In this document: one piece after another, positions 20,778 through 28,262 of the stretch
Position numbering within the stretch: position 1 is the first letter of the stretch
Layout of the letters: each line of letters starts with the position of its first letter
NCBI GenBank assembly: GCA_031082425.1
Contig: JAVHLB010000007.1
Coordinates: 1 to 64,000, forward strand
DNA length: 64,000 nucleotides
Reading direction: 5' to 3'
Source of the DNA: Candidatus Edwardsbacteria bacterium
Lineage (GTDB): Bacteria > Edwardsbacteria > AC1 > EtOH8
Translations under genes and position numbers: made by a program
The notes under the pieces: model-generated
The model's input: only the letters and a program-made list of their open reading frames with translations
What the model was told of the DNA's origin: nothing
The model's database searches: none

Positions 20778-22877
20778 TCAATTTGATTCTCCGCCCAGCT
20801 GAAGCTGGTATAGACTGTGGTACAAGCCTCGCTTCTTCAAAAGCTCCTGATGGCTCCCGCTCTCCCGGATCTCGCCCTTGTGGATCACGTAGATCCGGTC
20901 CACATGCTTGATGGTGGACAGTCGATGGGCGATAACTATGGAGGTGCGTCCCTGCATCAGCTTGGCCAGGGCATCCTGGATCAGTTTCTCGGTGGGGGTG
21001 TCTATGTTGGCGGTGGCCTCATCCAGCACCAGCACCGGGGGATCGAAGGCCAAAGCCCGGGCAAAGGACAGCAGCTGGCGCTCCCCCACCGACAGGGTCA
21101 CCCCCCGCTCCTTGACCTCCTCGCCGTATTGGCCGGGAAAACGCTCGATAAAGGTGTCGGCATGCACCTGCCGGGAGATGTCGACCACTTCTTGATCGCT
21201 CAGCGGTTTGTTCAGGCGGATGTTGCCCTTGATGTCTCCGGAGAACAGGAACACATCCTGCATCACCACGCCCAAGGAGGAACGCAGCTTCTGGATATCC
21301 ATCTTCCGGATGTCCACCCCGTCAAGAAGGATCTGCCCGCTTTTGATGTCGTACAGCCTGGCGATCAGGTTGATGATGGTGGTCTTTCCCGAACCGGTAG
21401 CGCCCACAAAGGCTATCCTCTCCCCCGGCGATACCTTAAAAGAGACGTTCTTCAGCACCGGCTCCCCGGGGACATACTCGAACACCACATCTTTGAATTC
21501 TATCTCCCCTCTGGGACGGCCGATATCCACCGGCTTTTCAGCCAGGCTGATCGTTGAAGGTTCGTCCAGCAATTGAAACACCCTCTCCGAGGAGGCCATG
21601 GCCGACTGCAGAACGGTGTAGCTTTCGGTCAGCTCCTGGATGGGCCGGAAGAACATCCTTAAGTAGGTGGTGAAGGCCACCAGGGTCCCCAAGGACAGGT
21701 TGCTGGCTATCACCTTGCCTCCGCCGTAATAGATTATCAGGGCCAGTCCCACCGCCGATATTATCTCAACCATCGGGCGGAAGAACGACATCACCAGCAC
21801 CTCCTGCAGAGAGGCCCGCAAATATTGGTCGTTGATCTCGCCGAAGCGGCGGATGTTCTCTTTTTCCCTCTGGAATATCTGGATCACCCGTATCCCGCTG
21901 AGATTCTCCTGCAGGGTGGCGTTGAGCCGGGCCAGCCGCACCCGGATATTGCGATAGATGTCCCGGGCCTTGATCCTGAAGAAGATGGTCCACACCGCGA
22001 TCAACGGTATCGTCAGGTAGGCCACCAGCGACAGTTTGACGTCCAGCAGGAGCATCATGGCCATCAGGGCCAGCACCAGCAGGACATCCCGGAACAGCTG
22101 GGCGAACACCGAGACGAAGGCCTCGTTGATGGCATCCACATCGTTGGTGGCCCGGGTCACCAGGCGGCCCACCGGATTGCGGTCGAAGAACGACATGTCT
22201 ATGGACTGGAGTTTGGCGAATATCCTCTCCCTGAGGGAGTGCATGAATCTTTGTCCCACCAGCTGGACCAGTATTATCTGCACAAAATTCAGTCCGAAAC
22301 TTATCACCAACAGCCCCAGGAACAACAACCCGAAATTAAGCACCCCCTTGATGTCCCGCTGGCGCAGAACAGCGATCTTGTCAGGGGGGAGTTTTTTCAG
22401 GTGGTCATATTCGATAAGATACAGATCGCCGTATTGCTGGAATAAGGTCCTGTTGCCCTTGGTTACCTCAACGGCCCTTTTTGTCTGATCGCTGCCGTCG
22501 GGCACGAAGTAATAATAGCTGGCCCTTTCAAGCCGGCCCTGCTTTTCCCAGCTCCCCGCCCGATACTGCTGCTCCCGCCCCAGCCTGGCTACATCCACCA
22601 AAACCGTGTCTCCGGCCAGGCGAAAGGCGCCCGGTATCTCCTGGGTGGTCACCATCTTTCTGCCCGAAACCTTTATATAGCGGTCAATGGCCTCTTTGGT
22701 GATATAAGGCAGGACCAGCTCGAAGGCGGTCACTACAATCAACACCACGATGGCCAGGGCAATGTGCCACCGGTATGGCCGCATCAGCCACAGAAGGCGC
22801 TTCACCAATTTGGCGTCGTAGATATTCCCCAGGGCCGATTCCTCGGCAAACTCGTTATGTTGGTTGTGGTCGGACAT
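20778..22877 (-). CDS. ABC exporter half-transporter, BmrD-like (catalytic Walker B, altered signature)
   Basis: 699 aa: an ABC type-I exporter transmembrane domain (about 30-400), enlarged by an insertion of about 100 residues between the first two helices, then one ATPase domain. Walker A is G-A-T-G-S-G-K-T-T, Walker B L-V-L-D-E-A with the catalytic Glu, and the H-loop I-A-H-R. The signature is L-S-V-G-E instead of L-S-G-G-Q. The TMD insertion and length match the BmrD/YheH subunit of heterodimeric multidrug exporters, and the partner at 23523-25271 has the complementary defects. It probably exports lipophilic compounds or lipids; the substrate is unknown. Confidence 0.9.
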   Translation of the reverse strand: MSDHNQHNEFAEESALGNIYDAKLVKRLLWLMRPYRWHIALAIVVLIVVTAFELVLPYITKEAIDRYIKVSGRKMVTTQEIPGAFRLAGDTVLVDVARLGREQQYRAGSWEKQGRLERASYYYFVPDGSDQTKRAVEVTKGNRTLFQQYGDLYLIEYDHLKKLPPDKIAVLRQRDIKGVLNFGLLFLGLLVISFGLNFVQIILVQLVGQRFMHSLRERIFAKLQSIDMSFFDRNPVGRLVTRATNDVDAINEAFVSVFAQLFRDVLLVLALMAMMLLLDVKLSLVAYLTIPLIAVWTIFFRIKARDIYRNIRVRLARLNATLQENLSGIRVIQIFQREKENIRRFGEINDQYLRASLQEVLVMSFFRPMVEIISAVGLALIIYYGGGKVIASNLSLGTLVAFTTYLRMFFRPIQELTESYTVLQSAMASSERVFQLLDEPSTISLAEKPVDIGRPRGEIEFKDVVFEYVPGEPVLKNVSFKVSPGERIAFVGATGSGKTTIINLIARLYDIKSGQILLDGVDIRKMDIQKLRSSLGVVMQDVFLFSGDIKGNIRLNKPLSDQEVVDISRQVHADTFIERFPGQYGEEVKERGVTLSVGERQLLSFARALAFDPPVLVLDEATANIDTPTEKLIQDALAKLMQGRTSIVIAHRLSTIKHVDRIYVIHKGEIRESGSHQELLKKRGLYHSLYQLQLGGESN

Positions 22878-22907
22878 CAGCAGATCGTTTCAAATGGAAA
22901 TCAGTGA

Positions 22908-23447
22908 TTAGAAATTTCCGATCTCAATATCGGTGATGGTCATCGGCTCAACCGGGTTGTCATTGGCCTTGGTCTTGGCCCCGGCGATGGCATCCAGCAC
23001 ATCAAAGCCCTGATACATCTGGCCGAAAACGGTATAGCCTTCGGCCGGCCCTCCGTCCGCTGGGTGGTCCAGAAAAGGAACCCCCTTGGCCGGATGGACG
23101 ATGAAGAACTGTGACCCGATGCTGTTTGGCAGGCTGGTCTTGGCATAGGACAGGGCGCCCCGGATGTGGCTCAGGTCGGGATGGTACTGGTCGCCGATGG
23201 TGGTGCCGGGGCCCCTGTAAGAGTGGCCGCCGGTGCCGTTCTTGTTGGTAAAATCCCCGCCCTGGATCATAAAATCCTTGATGATGCGGTGAAAGGGCAC
23301 ATCCTTGTATCTGCCGGCCCGGGCCAGCTCGGTGAAATTCTTGACCCCCTCGGGTATCAGTTGATCGAACAGGCGACAATGCATCTCTCCCTGGTTGGTT
23401 TTAATGACGGCGATCAGATCGCCCTTCCGGGGCATTTCTTTCTGCAT
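22908..23447 (-). CDS. Cyclophilin-type peptidyl-prolyl cis-trans isomerase
   Basis: 179 aa with no signal peptide, so probably cytosolic. It catalyses cis-trans isomerisation of X-Pro bonds in protein folding. Core motifs are seen: V-P-F-H-R-I-I-K-D-F-M-I-Q-G-G-D-F (catalytic Arg in F-H-R), G-S-Q-F-F-I-V-H and Y-T-V-F-G-Q-M. The Phe/Met/Gln active-site set looks complete. AAGGAG stands 6 bases before the ATG. It is placed between the two halves of a heterodimeric ABC exporter in one leftward run; a folding role for the exporter is only a guess from position. Confidence 0.94.
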   Translation of the reverse strand: MQKEMPRKGDLIAVIKTNQGEMHCRLFDQLIPEGVKNFTELARAGRYKDVPFHRIIKDFMIQGGDFTNKNGTGGHSYRGPGTTIGDQYHPDLSHIRGALSYAKTSLPNSIGSQFFIVHPAKGVPFLDHPADGGPAEGYTVFGQMYQGFDVLDAIAGAKTKANDNPVEPMTITDIEIGNF

Positions 23448-23522
23448 TTATATCTCCTTGAATTTATAGTGATCTCTTTCAGGGTGACCAGCATAGTAGT
23501 GGGAATTATATGATTGCACTTT

Positions 23523-25271
23523 TTATTTCGTCGCCAGTTCCCGTTCCAACTGCTGAAGCTTGTACATCTCGTAATATTTTCCCTTAAGGGCCAATAACTC
23601 CTGGTGATTTCCCTGCTCGGCTATCTGGCCCTGTTCCAGCACTATTACAAGATCGGCATCCTGGATGGCAAAGATGCGATGTGAGATGACGATGGCCGTT
23701 CGTTTTGAGAACTCCGCTGATAGCTGATTCAATATCCGTCGTTCGGTATCAGCGTCCACTGCCGACAGGGCGTCGTCCAATATCAATATCGGCCGGTCCA
23801 TCAGCAGGGCCCGGGCCAGGGCCACCCTTTGTTTCTGCCCTCCGGATAGGGTCACCCCCCGCTCGCCCACCACCGTTTGGTAGCCCCTGGGAAAGGAACT
23901 GATCTCCTCGTGAATCGCCGCGATCCGGGCCGCTTTTTCCAACTCGGGGGAATCCTTCATCTCCGGGCGGCCGAAAGAGATGTTCTCCCTGATGGTGTCG
24001 GAGAATAAAAAACTGTCCTGGGGAACAAAGGCCACCTGGCCCCGCAATGATTCCATGGAATAATCGGAGATGTTCCGTCCATCCAAAAATATCTTCCCGC
24101 TTTGGTGCTGGTACAATCTCAGCATTAAATTAACTATGGTGGATTTTCCCGAACCGATGGCGCCGGTTATGCCTATCAATTGTTGCGGCTCAATTTTCAG
24201 GGATATCTCCTTCAGGGCCGGCAGGGACTTCCCGTTGTGAAAGAAGCTGACGTTCTTAAATTCCAACCGGCCCTGGGCTCTTTCAAGCCTTTGACATCCC
24301 GGCCGGTCGGCGATCTCGGGCCTGGTGGCAAAGATCCGGTTGAGCCTCCCCTGCGAGGCCGCCCCGCGCTGGAACACGTTGATGGCCTGGCCGATGGCGA
24401 TCATCGGCCAGATAAGTATTCCCAGATAGGCCGAGAAGGCCACGAACTCGCCCAGAGAGACACTGCCGAATATCACCATGTTCCCCCCGGCCAGGAATGT
24501 TATTCCCTGGGAGAGAGAGGCGATGAACATTATGACCGGGAAAAACGCGCCCCATACTTTGACCAGTTTCATGTTCTTGGCATAATAATCCCGGCTGGAT
24601 TCCCGAAACTGCTGTTTCTCCGGCTCCTCCTGGACGAAGAACTTTACCACCCGGATGCCGGAGATATTTTCCCGCACCCTTTCGGTAAGTTCCGAGAAGG
24701 AGGCCTGTACCTGCTCAAAACGTTTCCTGATCATCTGCCCGAAAAAGGCCACCACCAGGCTCAAGAAAGGAAGCGGGGTCAGGGCATACAGCGACAGCCG
24801 CGGGGATATATGGAACATCATATAGAGGGAGGCTATGCCCAGCACCACGATGTCGGTCAGTATCACCATTCCGAAGCCCAGGGCCATCCGAACGGCGTTG
24901 ATATCATTGGTGGCGTGGGCCATCAGGTCGCCGGTCTTGTGTTCGTCAAAGAATGAAAAATCGAGGAACGCCAGGTGTGAAAAAAAATCCTGGCGCAGTT
25001 CCCGCTCTATTCGGCGGGCCGAACCGATGATGAAGTATCTCCAGAAGAAGCGCCCCGCACCCATCCCCAGGGCAATGGCAATTACCCACCAGCCATATGC
25101 CATTATCAATGACAGCGTGGCGGTGCCGCCGGCCAGGGCATCGATGGTCAGCTTCAGCACCTGCGGAATGAACAACTGCAGGATGTCAACCATGATCAGG
25201 GCCAGCAGACCGGCCATGATCTTCCATTTGTGACGGCCGACGTATTTTTTTAGTTTTATCAGTTCTTTCAT
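23523..25271 (-). CDS. ABC exporter half-transporter, BmrC-like (normal signature, Glu-to-Asp Walker B)
   Basis: 582 aa: six-helix exporter domain (about 15-310) and ATPase domain (about 335-575). Walker A G-A-I-G-S-G-K-S-T, signature L-S-G-G-Q-K-Q-R and H-loop I-S-H-R are normal, but Walker B reads I-L-I-L-D-D-A, with Asp in place of the catalytic Glu. With the partner's L-S-V-G-E signature this predicts one hydrolytic and one degenerate ATP site, as in BmrC/BmrD and TM287/288. It is the first gene of the leftward operon. Confidence 0.9.
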   Translation of the reverse strand: MKELIKLKKYVGRHKWKIMAGLLALIMVDILQLFIPQVLKLTIDALAGGTATLSLIMAYGWWVIAIALGMGAGRFFWRYFIIGSARRIERELRQDFFSHLAFLDFSFFDEHKTGDLMAHATNDINAVRMALGFGMVILTDIVVLGIASLYMMFHISPRLSLYALTPLPFLSLVVAFFGQMIRKRFEQVQASFSELTERVRENISGIRVVKFFVQEEPEKQQFRESSRDYYAKNMKLVKVWGAFFPVIMFIASLSQGITFLAGGNMVIFGSVSLGEFVAFSAYLGILIWPMIAIGQAINVFQRGAASQGRLNRIFATRPEIADRPGCQRLERAQGRLEFKNVSFFHNGKSLPALKEISLKIEPQQLIGITGAIGSGKSTIVNLMLRLYQHQSGKIFLDGRNISDYSMESLRGQVAFVPQDSFLFSDTIRENISFGRPEMKDSPELEKAARIAAIHEEISSFPRGYQTVVGERGVTLSGGQKQRVALARALLMDRPILILDDALSAVDADTERRILNQLSAEFSKRTAIVISHRIFAIQDADLVIVLEQGQIAEQGNHQELLALKGKYYEMYKLQQLERELATK

Positions 25272-25377
25272 TTATAACGACCTGAGGATAAAGACATGGA
25301 TTGATATTATAAGTTATATCAATTTGCAAAGTCAAGCGGACATCCGCCCGGGACCGGATGCAGTAACGAAAACAACA

Positions 25378-25404
25378 AAGCGCCCCGGCATAACCGGGGC
25401 GCTT
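25378..25404 (-). terminator. Terminator of the lysine-rich micro-protein operon
   Basis: A perfect 11-bp stem (25378-25388 with 25394-25404), 5-base loop, followed on the minus strand by TGTTGTTTTCG. It begins 24 bases after the second micro-protein stop and isolates this unit from the downstream ABC gene. Confidence 0.85.
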
Positions 25405-25428
25405 GAGCACACCTGATTTTTCAATCAG

Positions 25429-25494
25429 TTATTTTTTCTTCTTCTTGACGACCTTCTTGGTGGCTTTCTTGACGGCTTTCTTCTTTACTGGCAT
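25429..25494 (-). CDS. Lysine-rich micro-protein B (21 aa)
   Basis: Only 21 codons, but read cleanly: the start ATG at 25494 has GGGAGA 7 bases upstream and the frame ends in TAA at 25429. The product is M-P-V then K/A/V/T blocks of the form K-K-x-x-K-K, ending in five Lys; 12 of 21 residues are Lys and none is acidic or aromatic. It is clearly related in pattern to the 24-aa gene just upstream. Such sequence resembles the tail of histone H1-like or AlgP-type proteins and should bind nucleic acid non-specifically. No named family is claimed. Confidence 0.7.
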   Translation of the reverse strand: MPVKKKAVKKATKKVVKKKKK

Positions 25495-25551
25495 GTTGAT
25501 TCTCCCTTTAATGTTATTTATGGTTTTGAAGCACTCATGCTAGTCACGCAA

Positions 25552-25626
25552 TTATTTTTTCTTCTTAGCAACCTTCTTTACCGCCTTCTTGACTACCTTC
25601 TTAGCAGCTTTCTTTGCACAAGCCAT
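25552..25626 (-). CDS. Lysine-rich micro-protein A (24 aa)
   Basis: 24 codons from ATG at 25626 to TAA at 25552. The start is preceded by AAAGGAGGTGA, the strongest Shine-Dalgarno I saw in the window, so translation is likely despite the size. The protein reads M-A-C-A then K-K-A-A-K-K-V-V-K-K-A-V-K-K and ends in four Lys; half the residues are Lys. The single Cys at position 3 is unusual in such a peptide. It has its own promoter (25717-25744), and its paralogue (25429-25494) and a terminator follow. Likely DNA or RNA binding by charge; function unknown. Confidence 0.75.
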   Translation of the reverse strand: MACAKKAAKKVVKKAVKKVAKKKK

Positions 25627-25716
25627 TATTTTCACCTCCTTTGTTTTAGGAGCCGGTTTTTGATCGGCACCCAAAATAATAAAACCTTTTTTATAATCTT
25701 GTGTTATTTGTTTATA

Positions 25717-25744
25717 AATATACAACATATTGTATTTTTGTCAA
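25717..25744 (-). promoter_or_regulatory. Promoter of the micro-protein operon
   Basis: On the minus strand TTGACA (25744-25739), a 16-base spacer and TATATT (25722-25717). The -10 region carries the 13-mer ATGTTGTATATTT, identical to the one in the rpsU promoter. Transcription would start about 85 bases before the first ATG. Confidence 0.7.
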
Positions 25745-25874
25745 GAATATTTTTTGTAAAAATTCAATTATTTTTTATTATATTTTTATGAATTCTCACT
25801 AAACTTGAAAAACCCTTTAAAATCAATACTTTACAAGCTTTATGATTATTTATAGCTGATTATAGATAAAAGAA

Positions 25875-25906
25875 TATCCACAACACAATATATTGTGTTG
25901 TGGATA
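25875..25906. repeat. 32-bp perfect palindrome
   Basis: Each arm is 16 bases (25875-25890 and 25891-25906) with no mismatch; the centre reads CAATATATTG. It could be a dimeric regulator site, or a hairpin ending the deacetylase transcript (stop at 26041), since ATTCTTTTATC follows on the minus strand. Confidence 0.85.
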
Positions 25907-26040
25907 CCAAAATCATACTTTTATAAGATTTTTTTTTCAATGTTCGCCAAACCCTTTAATACTAATATGTTCGGCGCTTTTGAGTTTTAAAATAAGTTCG
26001 CAAGTATTGTAAATGCTGCATCTTACGGGTTTGGGGAAAT

Positions 26041-26958
26041 TTATCCTTTAAACTTCTTTGGGGATGAGCGAAACAATTTTATTATGTTTTGCACAACTAT
26101 TGTTCCCCCGGCACAAAAATTTACCATCCGACACCACAGGTCCTGCAGCCAAAAAAACCGTCCTTCCTGGAATATTTTATTCCGATAATTCCACATTACA
26201 TCGGTGATGTATATCGCACTGCGACGCAGGGCCATAAAATTTATCTGGTTGTTTTTCATTTGGGGAGAAAGACTGCAGGCCGCCTCATAGCCGTATTCGC
26301 CAGCAGCCTCCATCACCCGTTGATCATAGCGGCCGAAGGGATAGGACAGCGTCCCGATTTTTTTCCCCAGATATTTTTCCAAAATATTTTTTGCCCCAGC
26401 CAGTTCTCCCCTCAGCTCTTCATCATCAAGCCGACGAAGGTCCTGATGGGTGCGGGTGTGGGACCCGAATTCGATGCCGGCTTCCGACATCTCAATGATC
26501 TGCTTCCACCCCAGATGCCTGAATTTACGGCCTCCCCAGTTGACATCCCAGTCGTTCTCCCTTCCCACATAATCGGTGACCACAAAAATGGTGGCGCGAA
26601 ACCCATGCTTTTGCAGAATGGGCCAGGCATAATTATACAATCCCTCATAGGCATCATCGAAGGTAAGGCAGACATGTTTTTTATTCCTGCCCTCGCCGCT
26701 CTTCATCAACTCCACCGCCCGGGAAAGAGTCACCGGAGTTATGCCCTTGGCCTTGAGATAGTCCATATGTTTTTGGAACTGTCCCGGCGTGGTCCAGGTC
26801 CCGCCCAGTTCGAATTTTTTATCAACCTTATGATAGGCCAAAATGGGTATATAATTACCGGCCGGCCGGCCGAACCTTGCCCGCCAGATCAGATATCCCA
26901 GAAAAAGCAAGCCGCATGATATAATCGCCACAAGGATCATGGATATAGCTATATACAT
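26041..26958 (-). CDS. Membrane-anchored polysaccharide deacetylase (NodB family)
   Basis: 305 aa. One N-terminal membrane helix (about 5-27) anchors a NodB-homology domain. Metal and catalytic motifs: I-L-A-Y-H-K-V-D, L-T-F-D-D-A-Y (about 98-104, catalytic Asp and metal Asp) and G-S-H-T-R-T-H (two metal His, about 165-171), then Y-P-F-G-R-Y. It should remove acetyl groups from cell-wall or exopolysaccharide N-acetyl sugars outside the inner membrane; the polymer cannot be told. The C-terminus (about 255-305) is a basic extension with a second hydrophobic patch. No Shine-Dalgarno is visible and the upstream DNA is very AT-rich. Confidence 0.9.
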   Translation of the reverse strand: MYIAISMILVAIISCGLLFLGYLIWRARFGRPAGNYIPILAYHKVDKKFELGGTWTTPGQFQKHMDYLKAKGITPVTLSRAVELMKSGEGRNKKHVCLTFDDAYEGLYNYAWPILQKHGFRATIFVVTDYVGRENDWDVNWGGRKFRHLGWKQIIEMSEAGIEFGSHTRTHQDLRRLDDEELRGELAGAKNILEKYLGKKIGTLSYPFGRYDQRVMEAAGEYGYEAACSLSPQMKNNQINFMALRRSAIYITDVMWNYRNKIFQEGRFFWLQDLWCRMVNFCAGGTIVVQNIIKLFRSSPKKFKG

Positions 26959-27068
26959 ATTGTATATTAATGATTTTCGGATTTTGTTTTCTAATTCTAA
27001 AAGCCCCTCAAAACACTACATATCCCTATCCGCTTGCACCATTTAATGTTACGTCTAAAAAATAAAAC

Positions 27069-27097
27069 TTGACAAAGCATGAAAAATGTTGTATATT
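27069..27097 (+). promoter_or_regulatory. rpsU promoter
   Basis: TTGACA (27069-27074), a 17-base spacer and TATATT (27092-27097). The 13-mer ATGTTGTATATTT (27086-27098) is shared exactly with the micro-protein promoter. The predicted 5' leader is about 60 bases. Confidence 0.8.
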
Positions 27098-27166
27098 TTA
27101 AGTCTAAATTAAAAGCAACATATATTCTTACTTGCTTTCATTATTGAGAATCGGAGGTGATTTAAT

Positions 27167-27349
27167 ACGAAGGTAACCGTTGAAAGCAATGATTCATTCG
27201 ATAAAGCTTTAAGAACCTTTAAGCGCAAGTGTATCAAGGAAGGTTTACTGGCCGATATTCGCAAAGGCGAGTATTTTATGAAACCCAGCGTTCGCAAGAG
27301 ACTGAAGTCAGCCAAGGCCAGAACCAGAAAAGCCAAGATCGGAATTTAA
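27167..27349 (+). CDS. rpsU: Small ribosomal subunit protein bS21, apparent ACG start
   Basis: 60 aa: K-V-T-V-E-S-N-D-S-F-D-K-A-L-R-T-F-K-R-K-type opening, then G-E-Y-F-M-K-P-S-V-R-K-R and a basic tail, a clear S21. It takes part in 30S initiation by contacting the Shine-Dalgarno/anti-Shine-Dalgarno region. In frame, a TGA at 27158-27160 is followed by TTT AAT ACG AAG GTA; there is no ATG, GTG or TTG before the conserved N-terminus. The ACG at 27167 sits 9 bases after GGAGG, exactly where a start belongs. So either initiation is at ACG, or a base error has changed ATG. The gene is monocistronic, between a good promoter and terminator, and not joined to dnaG-rpoD. Confidence 0.85.
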   Translation, partial: TKVTVESNDSFDKALRTFKRKCIKEGLLADIRKGEYFMKPSVRKRLKSAKARTRKAKIGI

Positions 27350-27365
27350 ACATCATTGAAATCGT

Positions 27366-27393
27366 AGGCTCCCTGACCACAGGGAGCCTTTTT
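27366..27393 (+). terminator. rpsU terminator
   Basis: Stem AGGCTCCCT (27366-27374) with AGGGAGCCT (27381-27389), 6-base loop, then a T run. It abuts the stop of the convergent UbiA-family gene. Confidence 0.88.
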
Positions 27394-28262
27394 CATAGGT
27401 AGATTATCATCCATACCGCCAGAACATATGCCACCACGCTGGATAACAGCCAGCGGTCGTTCAAAAGCACCATCTCCGGCTGCTCCCCCTGATCTTTCCG
27501 GTAGATAAGATAAAGATATCTGAATATACCATACAGCACAATGGGTATGCTGTATTTCAAATTGCTGCTCCCGAATTTTTCCACCGTCTCCGGCCACATG
27601 GTGTAAAGGCTGTAGCTGACGGCCACCGCCGCAGTGACCACCGCGATCATCTGATCCAGCAGTTTATCGCTGTAATCGGAAAGGGCTTGACGGTAAGCGG
27701 CAGCGCCGTTTTCCAGGGTTTTCATCTCCTGCCTTCTCTTGGCCAGAGCCAGGAACAGCGACAATAATATCACGCAGATCAACAGCCAGTCGGAGATAGG
27801 CACGTTGACTGCCTCGGCCCCGGCCGCCGCCCGGAGGACGAATCCCGCCGCGATCACAAATACATCAATTATCACCAGGCGTTTGAGCCAGAGGCTGTAG
27901 CCCAGCATCAACAGCAGGTAGGAGAGCGCCACGGCCCCGAACGGCGGGTTTATCAGGAAGGAAAGAGCGCTGCCGGCAAAACCCAGTATCACCGCTGCTG
28001 TCAATGCGGCTGGCCGGGGCAGGGCGCCGCTGGCAATGGGCCTCCGCTTTTTTACCGGATGCAATTGATCGGAACTGTAATCCAGAAGATCATTGATAAT
28101 ATAGACCGCGCCGGAAATGGCGCAGAACAGTATAAAGGCGACGATGGTCTTTGCCAGCAGCAGCGGATGGCCTAAATTCTGGGAAAATATCAGACCGGCG
28201 AATATTATCAGATTTTTCGTCCACTGTCTGGGCCGCATTGAAATGAAAAGGTTCTTTATCAT
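27393..28262 (-). CDS. UbiA-family prenyltransferase, decaprenyl-phosphate phosphoribosyltransferase-like
   Basis: 289 aa with about nine membrane helices. The opening S-M-R-P-R-Q-W-T-K-N and the first Asp-rich motif N-D-L-L-D-Y-S-S-D-x-x-H-P-x-K-K-x-R-P-I-A-S-G (about 57-79) are those of the branch that moves 5-phosphoribose from PRPP to polyprenyl phosphate; a second acidic stretch D-Y-S-D-K-L-L-D-Q is near residue 195. In mycobacteria the product feeds arabinan synthesis; here a polyprenyl-linked pentose for a surface glycan is an inference. The start overlaps the rsmA stop as ATGA. Confidence 0.85.
   Translation of the reverse strand: MIKNLFISMRPRQWTKNLIIFAGLIFSQNLGHPLLLAKTIVAFILFCAISGAVYIINDLLDYSSDQLHPVKKRRPIASGALPRPAALTAAVILGFAGSALSFLINPPFGAVALSYLLLMLGYSLWLKRLVIIDVFVIAAGFVLRAAAGAEAVNVPISDWLLICVILLSLFLALAKRRQEMKTLENGAAAYRQALSDYSDKLLDQMIAVVTAAVAVSYSLYTMWPETVEKFGSSNLKYSIPIVLYGIFRYLYLIYRKDQGEQPEMVLLNDRWLLSSVVAYVLAVWMIIYL

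Larger units (their letters stand above)
25627..26040. other. 414-bp AT-rich intergenic region
   Basis: This is the longest gene-free stretch in the window and far more AT-rich than the rest. It holds the Shine-Dalgarno and promoter of the micro-protein operon (25630-25744) and the perfect palindrome at 25875-25906. I see no credible reading frame, tRNA or known RNA family in the remainder. Confidence 0.7.

Noticed and set aside
25537..25791. 84-codon plus-strand frame over the micro-protein operon
   Set aside because: A Phe/Leu-rich translation of the complement of Lys-rich codons and AT-rich spacer; the minus strand has promoter, Shine-Dalgarno and terminator.
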